Shown here: one piece after another, positions 13,301-25,894 of the stretch | Numbering within the stretch: the first letter of the stretch is position 1 | Layout of the letters: the number at the start of each line of letters is the position of its first letter | NCBI RefSeq assembly: GCF_037975245.1 | Contig: NC_092574.1 | Span: forward strand, 16,097,213 to 16,161,212 | From: Apostichopus japonicus | Lineage: Eukaryota > Echinodermata > Holothuroidea > Aspidochirotida > Stichopodidae | Direction: 5' to 3' | DNA length: 64,000 bases | Program-made: the position numbers and the translations under genes | The notes under the pieces: generated by a model | What the model was told of the DNA's origin: nothing | Database searches by the model: none | What the model saw: only the letters and a program-made list of their open reading frames with translations

Positions 13301-15296
13301 AACTAAGGTGACCAGGCTTAGTCCCCAGATTTCATGGACCATCCCATAATAATATCGTCTGTGGATGTCATGTACTCTCACCAATCATTTCAAATGTATA
13401 AAAAGTTCCAGAATAATGTAAATTTGAAAAAGAAAATGCCTGTTTCTATTTGAACATCATTCTTGAAATACTGCACTGACAAACATCGAGATCTCAAAAT
13501 TCCACCTGTCTTCTTAAACATATACAGTAGATTCTATCCCTTGATGTCAACGAGAGGGTCATCATCAATGTCATGTCATCTGAATTAAATGTGCACCTTA
13601 CTTTGAACTGCTTGCTGTGCTGCAACCACAACTGTGTAACAACTTGATTCTTTTCCCATGTAATCTTTGTTATTGTCTCTCTTTTTAATTTTCTAGAGCA
13701 CAATCTTAGCTGTAAACCAGCATTGGAGAGAAAGAGGAAGACTGTAAGAGAATTAGAGGAACAGCAACAAGAGCTCAGAGAAAGATTTGAGAAGAATAGT
13801 ATAAAGCAGCGAAGTTTGAACAGAGTAAGATATTAGAAATTAATATTTCTGGTTGTCATTAATATATGATCTAGGATAGAACAATATTTCCAAATGGTAG
13901 CTTTGTTTTGCGTGCCAGGGTGCTCATTAAATTTGGTTATGTCAACATTTGATTTTACAAGGTTTTGGTCCTAATTGACAGGGAAATGATTGAACCCACT
14001 ATGACCTGTTGACATTTTCATCCACTAATAACATTTTATCTGTCGTTTTGTTACTAATATGGTTATGACAGAGTAGGTGAGCTGACGAGGTTGGCAAGAA
14101 CGTATTCAGACACTTTGTACATGTTGTCAGTGATGGTGTATACATAGTAGAGTATGTTACATTAGTATGATAATGAAAGGAAAAGGACAAATTTCCACTT
14201 TAAAACCTGCTTGATTGTGTGTGTGTGTAGGGGACGGTCTGGTGGCGTATAATCAAGCAGATTCCATCCTTTATCATTTCAAACACAGATAATTATTTGA
14301 TTTATTGTCAGATATGTGAAAGGTGCCCCACTTAATGAGCCCAATCATTTAATTGTACCATTTCCCTTCCCCTAAGAAGTTATTTTTAAAACTGCTGATT
14401 GGAGGCCTCTTATCAGTATTGCATTTTCTCCTTACAGTTTGACCTGTGGTGTTACTATTCTGTGTTCATTATTTGTTTTGTTTCATGACAGGAATGTGAT
14501 CCTCAGAATTTGTTAGACAACATCAGAGTTGTAGCAGCTGACGCAGAGCACTCTTCAGATTCTTTAGCGGAAGAATTCATGGAGGGAAAATTACCTCTAG
14601 AAGACTTCTTGAAGCAGTACTCTGACAAAAGAACAGTGAGTGCTTCAGTATTATGAAAAAATAAAATGATTGTTGAAGTTTGAGCAGTAGTGACTATTAT
14701 TTGACTTTTCTAGTATATTTTTGGGGCTCTTTGTTTACTTTTAAATTCTTTCATTTGTATGCAACAGTTGTTGATGAGTCATTGAAGAAAAGTTTCTTTC
14801 TTCTTCCATTTATCTTCAATTGGGGAGTTCTCAATAACCAAAACATTTAAATTTTGTATAAAAGTAGTTCACAAAATAGATTTTCTCGTAGTTGTGATAA
14901 ATACTAAAGAGAAGACAACACCGAAGTAAGAATTATTTGAAGCCGTAAAGAATATGATCTTTAATCCAACTTTTTACTTGTTGTGAGATGGTCATGACAA
15001 TTTGTAGTCATCTATTCCTAAGTACATTTGTGGACCACGGATCCAAGTTTATAACAGTAAAACTATTTCAGAACATACTGAGATTTCCAACATATAAACA
15101 TGAAGTGCCAGCTAAGGCTTACCAATTCAAATGCATTCTTCAGAGATGTATAATAATGTGTTTAAGTTCTCCCAAATCACTTCCCTAATGGCACATTATC
15201 ATCTTTACCATTTTCTTTTGACAGACATTCCATCTTAGGAAAGTCAAGGAAGAGAAATTATCCCAGATGATAGCAGACAGAACTGTCAGATACTAA
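7387..15296 (+). CDS. VPS37A: VPS37A, ESCRT-I subunit (nine coding exons, 418 residues)
   Basis: VPS37A is the ESCRT-I subunit that joins TSG101, VPS28 and MVB12 on endosomes to sort ubiquitinated cargo, and it also acts in autophagosome closure. Coding exons: 7387-7511, 8695-8769, 9912-10026, 11478-11569, 11979-12291, 12889-13081, 13697-13824, 14492-14635, 15225-15296. All junctions are GT-AG and phases agree, giving 1257 coding bases. Residues 1-135 form the UEV-like domain, with the N-terminal Ser/Thr-rich start (MAASWLSYLTKDQ) and the hallmark ILPPQFPQEKPVVRVSPP. Residues 136-240 are a Pro-rich linker. Residues 241-418 are the Mod(r) domain, with EEFMEGKLPLEDFLKQY and the basic end KVKEEKLSQMIADR. 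Length is close to the roughly 400-residue human protein. The start has A at -3, G at +4 and in-frame upstream stops. The donor after exon 5 (GTGGAT) is weak; the others are good. Confidence 0.93.
7512..7550 (+). repeat. TATG microsatellite starting inside the VPS37A exon 1 splice donor
   Basis: The donor GTAAGTATG runs straight into about seven TATG units. The array is also the 3' tail of the reverse-oriented SINE next to it. Confidence 0.9.
7540..7775 (-). mobile_element. tRNA-derived SINE, reverse orientation, in VPS37A intron 1
   Basis: Read on the minus strand, the segment opens with a tRNA-like head. It has an A box TAGCCTAGTGG (complement of 7756-7766) and a B box GGTTGGATTCC (complement of 7712-7722), spaced as in an RNA polymerase III promoter. 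A non-tRNA body follows, containing GGCTTCGGTCAGCTTGCG and ATGGCTTCTTTCGCGAGTT, and it ends in CATA repeats. The same body is found at 62.2-62.4 kb, which confirms a dispersed family. The head is degenerate, so this is not a working tRNA gene. Confidence 0.82.
7771..7862. repeat. Local tandem repeat of CGCCTTCATTC units
   Basis: CGCCTTCATTC and TTCAAGCAGAAGATTCA alternate just beyond the 5' end of the SINE. The pattern suggests local slippage or duplication at the insertion site. Confidence 0.7.
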
Positions 15297-16300
15297 AAGC
15301 ATCTCGCTGTTTATTTAACTTACAATTCTACCAATCCAACCGGCTGTTATAAATTCATTGAAGGTTTGGTGGACATGTGAGGAAGATTTTTCTAGATTAT
15401 ATATGAAAAGAAGGCAACCTGATTTCATTTGAAGCTGATGAACATACTGAACCCTCAGACCTTCATGGCATTAAATAAGGATCATACCTCCCTTATGTGT
15501 ACACATGCCACTAATACCCCCCCCCCCCCTCCCCCAGTTGATGTGCCAAAGTTAAGTTTTACAGAACAAAAGAGGACTGATGCAATGTAGCATTTGAAAA
15601 TAATCCTTGGGTGTGTTTCTGCAGACTTGTAGCAAATCACAGCAAGCCTTTTAGTAGTTCCTTGTTAGCTGTTTCAATGCATGGACTTTACCCAGGGTTA
15701 ATGTTAAAAAAGATCAAAAATTGCTCATGTAGGAGATTCAGGGAGCTGTACATGTATTGGGAATCTCGCGACAGTTTCTGACCTTGCTTTAAGACACCTT
15801 ACCACATGCAGGTATAAGACTTATAAATAGATATTATAGATATAAATGGTACGATGTTCAGAGATATCCTGTTAGGTTTACACAGTAATACATTACAGCA
15901 TAGGGAAAACTTAACTGGTTCTGGATCAGTTTCCTCACCTTCTTTGTAGCAGAAAAAATATATATATTTGAGTATGGTTGTTGTGTATACATGAGGTCTT
16001 TCCAAACATCTTAGCTTTTTAGTTCATTGTAGCTTGCAGATAGATGATCATTGTATTAGATTTAATGTCCGAGCTAAATAATATCTCCAATATTAATAAT
16101 TTCAGTACAGGGTGTTTTACGCATATGTTTTCAACCTTTTATGCCATAAACTCCATTCTGAAACTGTATTGTCTAGACTTAATTTAAAAGACAAAATACA
16201 TCTCATGTTATAAATTTTAATAGTTGAAATAAAACTCTCAATTTTGGTTATTCATTTCAGGATTAATTGTATATTTATTTCAAACATTTTCAGGCTATCT
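15297..16300 (+). other. VPS37A 3' UTR region
   Basis: Non-coding sequence follows the VPS37A stop. The clearest polyadenylation signal is AATAAA at 16228-16233, which would give a 3' UTR of about 0.95 kb. A poly(C) run lies near 15519. Confidence 0.55.
16228..16233 (+). terminator. Candidate polyadenylation signal for VPS37A
   Basis: AATAAA about 930 bases after the stop codon, within T-rich sequence. Earlier or later signals cannot be excluded. Confidence 0.4.
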
Positions 16301-19159
16301 CAATGAAGACTTGAATTATACAAAATTTCATTTCATTTAGTTTGTTCTATCACAACATTAGTATGACATATAACATAGGAGATAAGAAACAAAACTTATT
16401 AAAAGAAGTGTACTAAAAAACCTATGATAGGGCTTGTTGGGTAGTGACACTTCCTGCAAAAAATACAGAACTTTACAATCAGAAAAGAGAATAATAAAAA
16501 AAAAACAGAACCACCCCTTCCTCTCCATTCCCTCAACCCCCCCCCCCAAGCAAAATGTTAATGTCTATAGACTTAGGTCATAAGATGTGCTGTAAAATTT
16601 TAGATTGAAGATTGATGAGTTTCTTCATGTCCTTAATCATGCTTCCAGACAATGAGGAGTTTTACATCTTAAATGTTTCAGCAAGGCAAAAATAACTTTA
16701 AAATAATCTGTAACAGGCTTATTGAGGCTTGACCATAAAACAAACGACTCTCTACTTTATTTTGGGGCTGTCCCAAATGACTTTCAATGGCAGTGAACTT
16801 TACTGGACACAGAAGTGCAGCAAATTTTCTTTGGTCATCTCAGTACACTGTAAGGTGAAATAATTGTCAATTTGTAGAACATTATGCATTTACCAGCAAT
16901 GTCCTCATTTTATCATTTCTAACCCTAAACTAGTACAACAAAGTCAGAGTGTGACGTGTTGGAACAATGCATAACAATATTCAGAGAATAGGTAATATAG
17001 TTTTAGTCAGAGTTAAGGTTTGAATTGGTCCTTCAAGTTAAGAATTATGTTATGAGGTTAAACGCATGGGTCTTGTCCAACTGGCTACATACACTTTCAT
17101 AATGAATCAGTATGAAGTCTAATTTATCCTTCACAGTGTCAATAAGTGTTTTCCCAGAATTATTTGTGACCAATTCTGTCAAATACAGGGACATGTCACC
17201 AAGTGCATTTTAGCAGTATTGCCCAATAAATAAACAGGTCAAAAATTGATCACAAGGCTGAATTATCAGTTTTGCCATAATAATTGTTAGGGATCCGTAA
17301 ATTTCAGTGACTGGAAATTGAAATCAAAGAGTGGTCACACTTCCAAACCATTTTATTAAAACAGTCTTGCTCAGCAAAAGGAAACTTTTTCTTAAATATC
17401 ATATTCCAAAAAGTCTGATTATATTCAGCAGGTCTTGGGTCACAAAAAGAATTAGCTATGCCTAATATTGTTGATTTTGTATTACTTTCAAGCTGGCAGT
17501 TTGCTTTATCAAGCTAAAGAACAGGATTATTAGAAATATGTCAGGGTAGTTGTGTCATTCAAAAATGGTCAGTACCAACTAACACATCTTTTACTCCTTA
17601 GTGGGTGATAAAATGTATTAAATCATTACAATGCAATAGTCTTGAAGGAAGCGATTAAGGTATAAGAAATATTTACAAGTGTCAAACGCTATAGTTGTAT
17701 GAAAGGTAGTTAAAAGAAACACACTCCTTTATCTTCTTTCCTCTGTGTAATGGATGTGATATATCACATCATATTAATATTAAATGTAGAATTGCATGTT
17801 TATGTTCTGTATTATTGTTTCTTCTGTACCAAAGTACTACATTCTGATATTTTATAACTACCTTGTTTTATCTCATTTAATTAAAATTGGTGATGAAAAA
17901 GAGAACTTTACTATGGTTTGCTGGTTAACAATAAATAAGCATATCATAACAAAATTTAGACAGTGTTGTCCTTTTAAATATTATAATTTTGTCTGAGAAG
18001 AGGAATTTTATGATGCATAAGGTGTGCAAAGTATGCAGACTAACTACAGAAACATCAACGCTGTGGCAAGTGACAAAAACGGAAAGAGAAGTGTCAAATC
18101 AGGATCCCTGATACATCACTATGCACAAGCTTTCAAAACTACACATTGTTGTCATGGCCTGTCAGACCAAGTTCTATAATAAATGTATAACGTAAGGCGA
18201 ATTGGAACTGCCGTTGATGTGTTAACTACACATTACATATGCAAACGATGTATCCAGTGCTAGCATTGTTTGATTTTCTGTTCATTCATTAAAATCTGAA
18301 GGAATGCCAAGTAACTTGCAATGACTAATGTGCAATGCAGGAACTGTCCCTCCCTGCCCCACCCCCCCCCCCCCCCAGTGGATGAGGTCATGCAAGATCC
18401 TGCACCTTAGTGCAAACAATAATTTGATCCTATGTTGATAGTCACGAAGGCACTACTGTACCTAGTATATCACATTACCCACACACCCGACATGAATTTA
18501 CTATACCGTTTGCCATCTACAAAGTTTTACCAAAACTTTTGATTATGATGTAACTACCTACTTTTGCATATTTTACAAAACTACACCATATCCTTAAGCT
18601 AACATGAATAATAATGTGACAACAGGATTTAGCGGTTTGGAGGAGTCATTCTGTCACTTACATGTATAGCCCACTCGAGCCTTCCTTCAGACTTAAATAT
18701 CGAATATGGTTTGTGGATAAAATCAAAAGATAGATGACTTTTGGAGCTCCAATAGTAACTATAGTTTCTATTTGGCAAAGATATTTCTATACAAAAGGAA
18801 TAGGCCCAATGGTTTAAAAAGTGTGAGACATTAAACTGTACCCTCTCCCAGTCACTGCATAAGAGAAATCTGAAAGAAATCATAAAATCACACCACAAAA
18901 TAACCCCAAAAGTCTGATTGGCTAGAAGTGAATAGAGACAGAGTCCAGATTTGTATGCGAGTTAACATTAAATTGATGATTGGTCACTATGCCTGATGGT
19001 TATCCAGGTGTTTACAAGCATTGCATCATGCAAACTTTAGAAAGTTGGCAGAGTGCCAGGAATACAGAGTATTAAGAGATGGCTTTAGACAGAATTTTAC
19101 TTGTGAGATATCAAAGTCCAACAAAAAAATAAATGAATGAAAACAGAAAAATGTCAGTG
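16301..19159. other. Non-coding intergenic DNA
   Basis: AT-rich sequence with only short chance frames. There are poly(C) runs near 16540 and 18362. No gene or clear element is recognised. Confidence 0.55.
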
Positions 19160-19520
19160 CTACTAATGTTTCTATTCCAGTTTTTTCTTAAAATATGCTA
19201 AATTTCATAAAAGCTCCACATTAATGATGACATCAGCTCATTAATGATGACATCTGCTCCTCAGTGCAGGTTAAAATGTTAATTGTTCCAAAATGCTTCT
19301 AACTCAACCAAATCATGTTCTTTAAATGAATACATATTAATAACAGAGTACCCTTGGATGACATTCAACACTGTCTATCCTTGACAAATTTGACCTACAT
19401 TGAAAACAAGTCATTTGAGGCCATAAAAGTCCCCTGTTTTTCCACTGAAGTTTGTATTGCACCTGAGGAACTGAACTAATGGTCTGTGTATCAGACTAAT
19501 AGTCTAATCATGTTAATTAA
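19160..19520 (+). repeat. Dispersed repeat, copy A
   Basis: The stretch aligns by eye with 35940-36320 in the same orientation. Both contain ATGCTAAATTTC, a TTGATGATGACA or TTAATGATGACA block, a CTTTGATGA or CTTGGATGA block followed by ATTCTACAC or ATTCAACAC, ATTTGAGGCC and a GAGGAACTGAACTAATGGTCTG-like end. This copy alone has a tandem 21-base duplication (ATTAATGATGACATC twice, about 19221-19257). No coding sequence is seen. Confidence 0.6.
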
Positions 19521-20933
19521 CAAACTCCTCTCAGATGTATAAAATGTAATTTTTCAAAAATATAAGTTTTATATATAATATATCTTATTGGTTTACATTT
19601 CAAAATTAACGTATTAAGTCATCCTTCAATAGAATATATCAAGACCTGGGAATGATACCACAAATATTAGAAATATGGAACACATTTTACTTCAAGTTAA
19701 AGATAAAATAATACAGAATGAATACAAAGAATCAACATTAACAATATGAGACAGAAAGGTTCTTACAGTTACTTAGTAGAATGGAGTTACCACGGGTCTG
19801 CCAATTATGTAATGTTTTCTCAATTCCACATAGCTTAACAAGATTATAGTAGCCTAAAGTAGCAAGATTTAAGTCTTAACATTTTTTATCTCACTTTTAG
19901 TTAAAGAAGTATTAAGATGGAACATTAGGGAATGAGTGGCAACAAAATGGCCTCAATAATGCAAAGCAACAAGTTTTCTAAAAAAAATTCAACCAGAAAG
20001 TATTTCATTTCCCAGAAAAAAATTTTCTTTTTAATTTTGGACAAGGAAATCAAATGAGAAGGATGGAGTCACAACAGGTACAGAAAATCAAAGTTAGAAA
20101 ATTCACCTGCAGATAAGAAGAACAACCATAATTGCTAGAAGCAACACATCAATTTTTGCTTACGTTTATTATAGCCAGCAGTTTCAAGTCTACATGCACA
20201 GACAGAATTGAATCAGGACCAGCTGGAGCTATTTGAGCCAAACACAAGATAGATTTGAGCAAGTCAAACTCTACATCCTACAGAAAGGAGATATGAAAGG
20301 CCCTTATGCACATTTAAAATTTTTATGGCTCTATTGCTACTTGAGCAGTGACTGAAAAAGTCAATCAAGGGATATATCTTTCTGGATCTAAATTCAGTAT
20401 TCACAGATCACCAACCTCTACTTCACCAGGATACAGCTGAGCTCAATTCCACAGTGCAATGATGAGTAGCTAGTCTTGCTAATTACAACTCCAGTATAAT
20501 CAACAGACAAAACAATACCCTTGGAAATGCTATCAAGTTGGAAAGAGAGATGCCAGATATGCACAGACTATGCAAGGAGTCTACTCGTCAGGGAGAGATG
20601 CACAGCATGCAGTTAGATTGACCAGTCTAGAAATGTCAGCTCAGATGGGTAGGATGCTGACATTGGTACTCCTAAAACTGAATGCAGGAACAAGATGAGG
20701 AAACACAAAGAGTGATCCATTTTCTACATATAAGATTAACCCATCACTACTAAAGCCAAACAATCGTTGCAACTGTGGTCCCAGTTAAGATTACCAGAGC
20801 CCCCCAGCCGTCCCCCATCTGAAACCACAATGGCCTGAATAGACAACATTTACTGCTTGCCTAAAATAAAACCATTTGGAAGGATTGCAAGATTCAATAG
20901 ACTTGATCTGGAACAAAGAGAACAAGAAGCAAT
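19521..20933. other. Non-coding intergenic DNA
   Basis: No recognisable gene. Short frames here match no family that I know. Confidence 0.5.
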
Positions 20934-21700
20934 GTGACGCATATTCTAGTTTGTGTTGACATATTGCTTGCTTGTTGTTATTATGACGTCACACATGGTT
21001 CGCGTTTTGGTGGTTTGCTCTGTGGTGTGGCGGGCTATGTATCACATGCTCTTAGAAGAGTGTGCAGATGTTTTGTTTGGAATGATTCGGGTTGTTGGGC
21101 TGGAAGACAGCAAAACCGGTTCAAACTGGTTGAGTGCTCATTTGCATGTGCTCATCTGCATATCAGGTTGGCACTCACCAATCAAGAGTTGGGTGAGAGG
21201 TCAGCTATAAGTTTGGACCAATCAGGTCCAAGGGCAGAGCGTGTGCCCTGTGCTTGGCGTCGTAAGTTGTTATTGTAGAATCGGGGGTTTAAGTGTCTCC
21301 CAAAGACGTATCAGGGAGTTGAAGTCTGTCTCCCGAAGCCTACAGACATATAACAGAGGGCTCCGTAATTTATATTTATAATCAGCATTTATGCTCGTGT
21401 ATTTTAACCATCTAAAGTTATAGTTGTATTCATCGTTGAGTTTATATACCAAGAGTTGATAAAAAGGAACTTAAAATCAAATATCCGCTTTTGAAGACTA
21501 CTTATGAAGACTTTCATGTTTACACTCGGTTTAACGTTACGAGTGTAAGGCCCGGCTTACCTTTACCAACTTATACCTGGAAATATAAAAAATAAGTCTC
21601 ACAGCAAGTCAACCAGTTCTAGACTCTGTAGAGGCACGGTGACCAGACACAAGCTACACCTGTTTGCTTACAAATTAACCTAGACAAGACTGCTAACCAC
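20934..21700. other. GC-richer, CpG-containing stretch of possible LTR or retroelement origin
   Basis: The region is noticeably richer in CpG than its surroundings and carries CCAAT-like words (ACCAATCA near 21177 and 21218) next to an LTR. It may be the flank or remnant of another LTR element. No protein domain is seen and its ends could not be defined. Confidence 0.3.
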
Positions 21701-21701
21701 T

Positions 21702-22224
21702 TGTAAACGCTTGCTACTGCGCGTGTGGGTGTTTGTGCGAGTGTGCCCGGGTGCGTGAGTATGTGTTTGAAATTTGTTGTTTTCGTTGGTTCTGTCTTTA
21801 CGGTCATGTACCGGTATATGAGTTCAGTCGATATTAAGAACGTATTCAAGCAAGAAGTGTTTTCCAGTGTAAAACCAAAGATTTTATGTAAGTTGTGTTT
21901 TTATTGATATAACGTTGTATATTTGTTGTATACATTATTCTGTATGATTTGGATTTATGTATTTATTCTTCAATAATTGACTTACTCATTAATCGATTTC
22001 CTGGTTGTTTAATTACAAAAGTATGTTTCGTTTTTATTTGTTTAGTTACCAGACAGACAGTCAGTCAGACAGACAGTCAGACAGACAAACAGATTGTATC
22101 AGATGATAGCAGATAATAACATATCACAGCAAAATAAACGAATCGACTCATTACATCTGCATTGAATAATCTTTGGATTACTGAGTTCAGGAATATGGAA
22201 TTAAGAAATCTTCATTGATTTACA
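21702..22224 (+). mobile_element. LTR of a BEL/Pao-like retrotransposon
   Basis: The segment begins TGTAAACGC and ends TTTACA, so it has the TG...CA ends of an LTR with a 6-base terminal inverted repeat. Most of its length matches the reverse complement of 31393-31910, which has the same ends and a target duplication. That second copy sets the boundaries. Internally it has polyadenylation-like AATAAA-type words and a CAGA-type microsatellite (about 22053-22090) that the other copy lacks. A gag-like frame starts 24 bases downstream. Confidence 0.8.
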
Positions 22225-22248
22225 GTAAATAAAATCTCTAATTTGAAG

Positions 22249-22599
22249 ATGTCTACAGACGAGGCCGTTACGGTGAAGACGTTGGTATTATGGGGCAGGA
22301 ACAAGAAGGGAACCTTAACAAGAGCACTGAATTCTATTTCTACTCTTACTAGAGAGGACGCAGGAATAGACTCTGTCAAGGAGCTCTTTGAGAAAGCAAA
22401 ACAAGGTTTAGAAGCGATAGAAGAGGCCCATCAAGCAGTAATTGAAAAGCTTGTGGACGAAGAAAAGTTTCTATTGGAAGAAGAATGGATGGCGGACGTG
22501 GTTAGCAAGTTCGTTGCAGTAAGGATCGAAGTCCAGAGGTATGTAGACCCACCCAACCATAAACTACTGCTGAATGGCAACCCTTGCACCTCCTGGTGA
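22249..22599 (+). pseudogene. Truncated BEL/Pao-type gag N-terminus
   Basis: The frame starts at the ATG at 22249 and runs 116 codons to a stop. It contains the pattern GTLTRALNSIS, then an E-rich helix ending DEEKFLLEEEWMADVV. This is typical of the N-terminus of BEL/Pao LTR-retrotransposon polyproteins, whose gag coats the element RNA. A normal polyprotein is over 1,500 residues. Here the frame stops after YVDPPNHKLLLNGNPCTSW, and no protease, reverse transcriptase or integrase of this family follows in frame. It sits directly behind the 5' LTR, so this is the left end of an element that has lost its body. A related but more decayed copy lies at 25895-26110. Confidence 0.7.
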
Positions 22600-23459
22600 T
22601 AGAAAGTACTACCAAGAAACAGAAGACAAAGAATATGATAGATCCATGACAAGGAGAGCTAGGCAGTGTTGTACAAGAGATGAACCAAACAGGGGCATCC
22701 CAGTACGTATTAAGTAATGCCAGAAGACACATGTGTAAATGATCTTTAGATTATATCTAATCATAACTATTTTATAAACTTTCTAAATTTTACGTAATAA
22801 ACACGTAGCATGCGTTTGATGCAGTACCGTGCAAAGCCAAGCGCGTAGAGCGCGACATTTGTCAAATGTGCACTACATTCGGGTGGGAAGCATAATTCAA
22901 AAATGCGATTCATTTCTTAATACAGAATGCTTGGTACTGAACGATTTTTGATGTTAGTATATTGGATGCCAAAAATTCATTTGCCAGATGTATTGATTCA
23001 AATGTACAGATTAATCAAATCTTCTATCAAATCATTCTGCATTGTTTGAATGTGTCATGACAAGGATTCATAACATGGTCAAGAAAGAACACTCCACAGG
23101 AATTAAAAGATGACTTGTACATTTCCTAATGAAAGTCCCAATAAGCCTTAAGATATTCAATAACCAGACAAAAAATGAGAGTACATTTGGGAACTTTGAG
23201 GGAAACAAGATGCTACCAATAAAACCATTAACTATGATAGCACGGCCATATCAGCAACTCTTACTCCAGGATACTCGCAGGAAAAGCAAGACAGAGGGGA
23301 CAATGCAGAGATTAAGGACAATTATATAATAGGATAATCTGATCTCTGTCATCCCTGATAAGTGATGCAAGGAGCATGCACAAGAGTATCAGCACCAAAT
23401 TAGACATGCCTCCTCTGGAATAACTGCATGCACACTATAAGACTGACTATCTTGGTGCA
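22600..23459. other. Unassigned sequence between retroelement fragments
   Basis: No domain is recognised. It is presumably decayed internal sequence of the BEL-like element or older insertions. Confidence 0.4.
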
Positions 23460-24690
23460 TATGTAAATGAGCGATTGTAACGATAGGCGTATTCTTGTGT
23501 GGGCGTACATGTATATAGTGTAGCGTTAGGCTAAGGTGCGCTTGTATCGACGCATCAGGGTTTGATTACATAACAGAGATTTCAAACGTATCGGGCGCGG
23601 CGCGCTGTTTGTGGTGCGTGCGTGCAACTGGTGTGTTTGCGTGTGGTGATAAAACTTTCTTGTGTTTGAAAACGTTTGGGAGATCTTATGAACGAGGCAG
23701 TGAATACGGATGGTTGACCGGCCAACACTTGTGAGCGAGTGAGTACGTTTGATCCATATATGTGTAGTGACTTGTGACTTGTAAATTATGTTTTATATTT
23801 AGTTTGCTCCAGTTGAGTTGTTAATTTATTCAATAAAACAGTTGCTCCAGGTGAGTTATTAAATTATCCCAGTAAACCGTTAATCTCTTGTTTCTGCGTT
23901 ATCTTTGCAACTTCTCTCCCCTGAATCATCATACTTTTGGGAGGGCATGCCAGTACGGAAAACCACTAAATTTACCCATACACCTATACAGGGATGTTTA
24001 CTATACCGTCAGACACAGTGGTTTGTCAATGGAAAATCTGTCGCCATATCATACTGTAGGTGTCCATTTCAACACGTACTGGCCAGTTCTCTCCATTGCA
24101 TGCAGTGTAGTCTACACGTTGGATATATCTTGACATCATTCTTCATCTTAATTATTCGATTGTCTTCAGGCAAACACACAAATGTTGCTAACAGACAAGT
24201 CAATGTACCAAGTAGGGATGTCCCATTGTATGTTGTGACCCACACAAAGTGGATTTGGTCAGCAGGAAATAATATGATAAGCTGTAACGAAATGAGAACT
24301 GTGAGTTCAGTAGCTGCTGACTGTCCAAGTGAGTCTAAAACATGCACAGACAGTGATGTTTGAAATTTAGGTTTCCATGACAACAGTTTCCCCTTAAAGC
24401 AAACAACTTACAGCATTGATCTTGTCTTTTAGGAGCTTAAAGGAGTAAAAGCTCTGAAGGAAAACCAAAGCTAACAGAGGGAAGACGTCCTTCTGGGCCA
24501 AGATCTGTGAAGGTTATTTCAGATCTTTATAAGTTTAAGTATACTGCCCTTAAGTTGTGCTAAGTGTTTTATTTATAACTGATCTCCATCATTAAATATA
24601 CTCTCTTCTGTTGTAGCTAGTGAACAAGAGCAATGTATTTGTGTTATCTCTCGAGTCAAAGTGTTGAGTTAACTGTAATATACCACAATA
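23460..24690 (+). mobile_element. Putative LTR and leader of a Ty3/gypsy element
   Basis: A CpG-rich block (23460-23760) is followed by a tandem 39-base duplication around TTGCTCCAG (about 23806 and 23842) that includes AATAAA. The stretch then ends directly before TGGCGACGAGG at 24691. A TGGCGACGAGGAT word right after the LTR is typical of Mag/Gmr-type gypsy elements, where it marks the primer-binding site. The left end is uncertain and no second LTR was found. Confidence 0.4.
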
Positions 24691-25770
24691 TGGCGACGAG
24701 GATAAAGTTCTAGAGTGGGAGTCATATCAAGAACAATTGAAACAATATTTCATTGTTCAAGATATCACAGAAGACAAAAGGAAGTGTGCAAATTCATTAG
24801 CAGCGATCGGTCCCAGAAACATCTTCGTATTTGAAGGACTTAATAGCTCCCAAAAAGCCTGCTGAACTTAAATATGAAGAAATAAGCACCAAGTTGAAGG
24901 AACATTATAGCCCAACACCGTCAAGAATTGCTGAAAGATTTATGAATGCTAAGAGAAATGCAAGAGAAAGGGAGTTCGAGGTTAGCCAGAGGTTTTTGCG
25001 TTACTACCTAGTGCCAAGAACAAAACAGATGTGCAATGGCAAGGACCATACAAGGTTATTCGTAAAGTGTCAAAGGTTGACTTTGAAATTGATGTTGGAA
25101 AGAAAAGACACAATTTGGTGGTATACCATATGAACTTACTAAGACCATGGGTGTACAGAAGTTGTTTATTTACCTCATTAGGGGATGAAACAGATATTGC
25201 AATGAATGTCCATAAGGCTGTCAATGTAGATGAGGAAGATGTTACAACTGCATTTAGTGAAGATATTGTAAGTATTAATGGGCAAATATTAAACTTGGAA
25301 AGATGTCCAAGTATCTGAAAGATTACAACTGACCAAAATGAAGATGTACAGAATTTGTTACATGGTTCTTGTGATTTTTTAGTGATGTTGTAATGTTCTT
25401 TAGCTGAGATATTGAGATGTTGTGAGTTCTTGTGATGTTCCTGGTCAAGCATCAGGTGTTGAACATTCAGTTGCAACCCTTTTTCATATCCCTATTCGTC
25501 AAAGACGTTACTGATTGTTACATGCTAAAAAAGAAGTTGTTAAAGCTGAGACAGACAAAATGCTAAAGATGGGTTTCATCGGGAAATCAAGTAGTGTAAG
25601 GGCATCTCCTATTGTCCTTGTTCCCAAAAAGACGGATCAGTATGATTTTGCACAGATTATCGAAAATTAAGTCAGAAAACGTGTTTGATGCTTATCCAAT
25701 GCCACTCATTGAGGCTCACCATATTGTCCAGAATGACTGTCTAGAACCGATATTGAATAAACTTGGTTCA
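24691..25770 (+). pseudogene. Decayed Ty3/gypsy element: gag, integrase C-terminus, then reverse transcriptase N-terminus
   Basis: After the primer-site word at 24691, a gag frame reads YQEQLKQYFIVQDI and, after a frameshift, PKKPAELKYEEISTKLKEHY up to about 24960. It then joins, in other frames, an integrase C-terminal domain: LLPSAKNKTDVQWQGPYKVI (25000-25060) and YHMNLLRPWV (about 25126-25155). A linker and VEHS follow, then the start of a reverse transcriptase: IPIRQRRY, KKEVVKAETDKMLKMGF, ASPIVLVPKK (25480-25637) and a frameshifted DYRKL. The protease, most of the integrase and the catalytic reverse transcriptase are missing, and several stops and frameshifts break it, so it is dead. The integrase-before-RT order is that of the Gmr1 group of deuterostome gypsy elements, rather than the usual RT-before-integrase order. 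Confidence 0.72.
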
Positions 25771-25894
25771 GCGATTTAAGATCTGACCTGCGTTGTGTGA
25801 ATTTTTGGCTCTGAAACTGTCTAAAATAAATCTCTGGGAGATTTAAAGGGAATGAAATTTTATATTTGCGGAAATCATCAAATAAAGTGATGAT

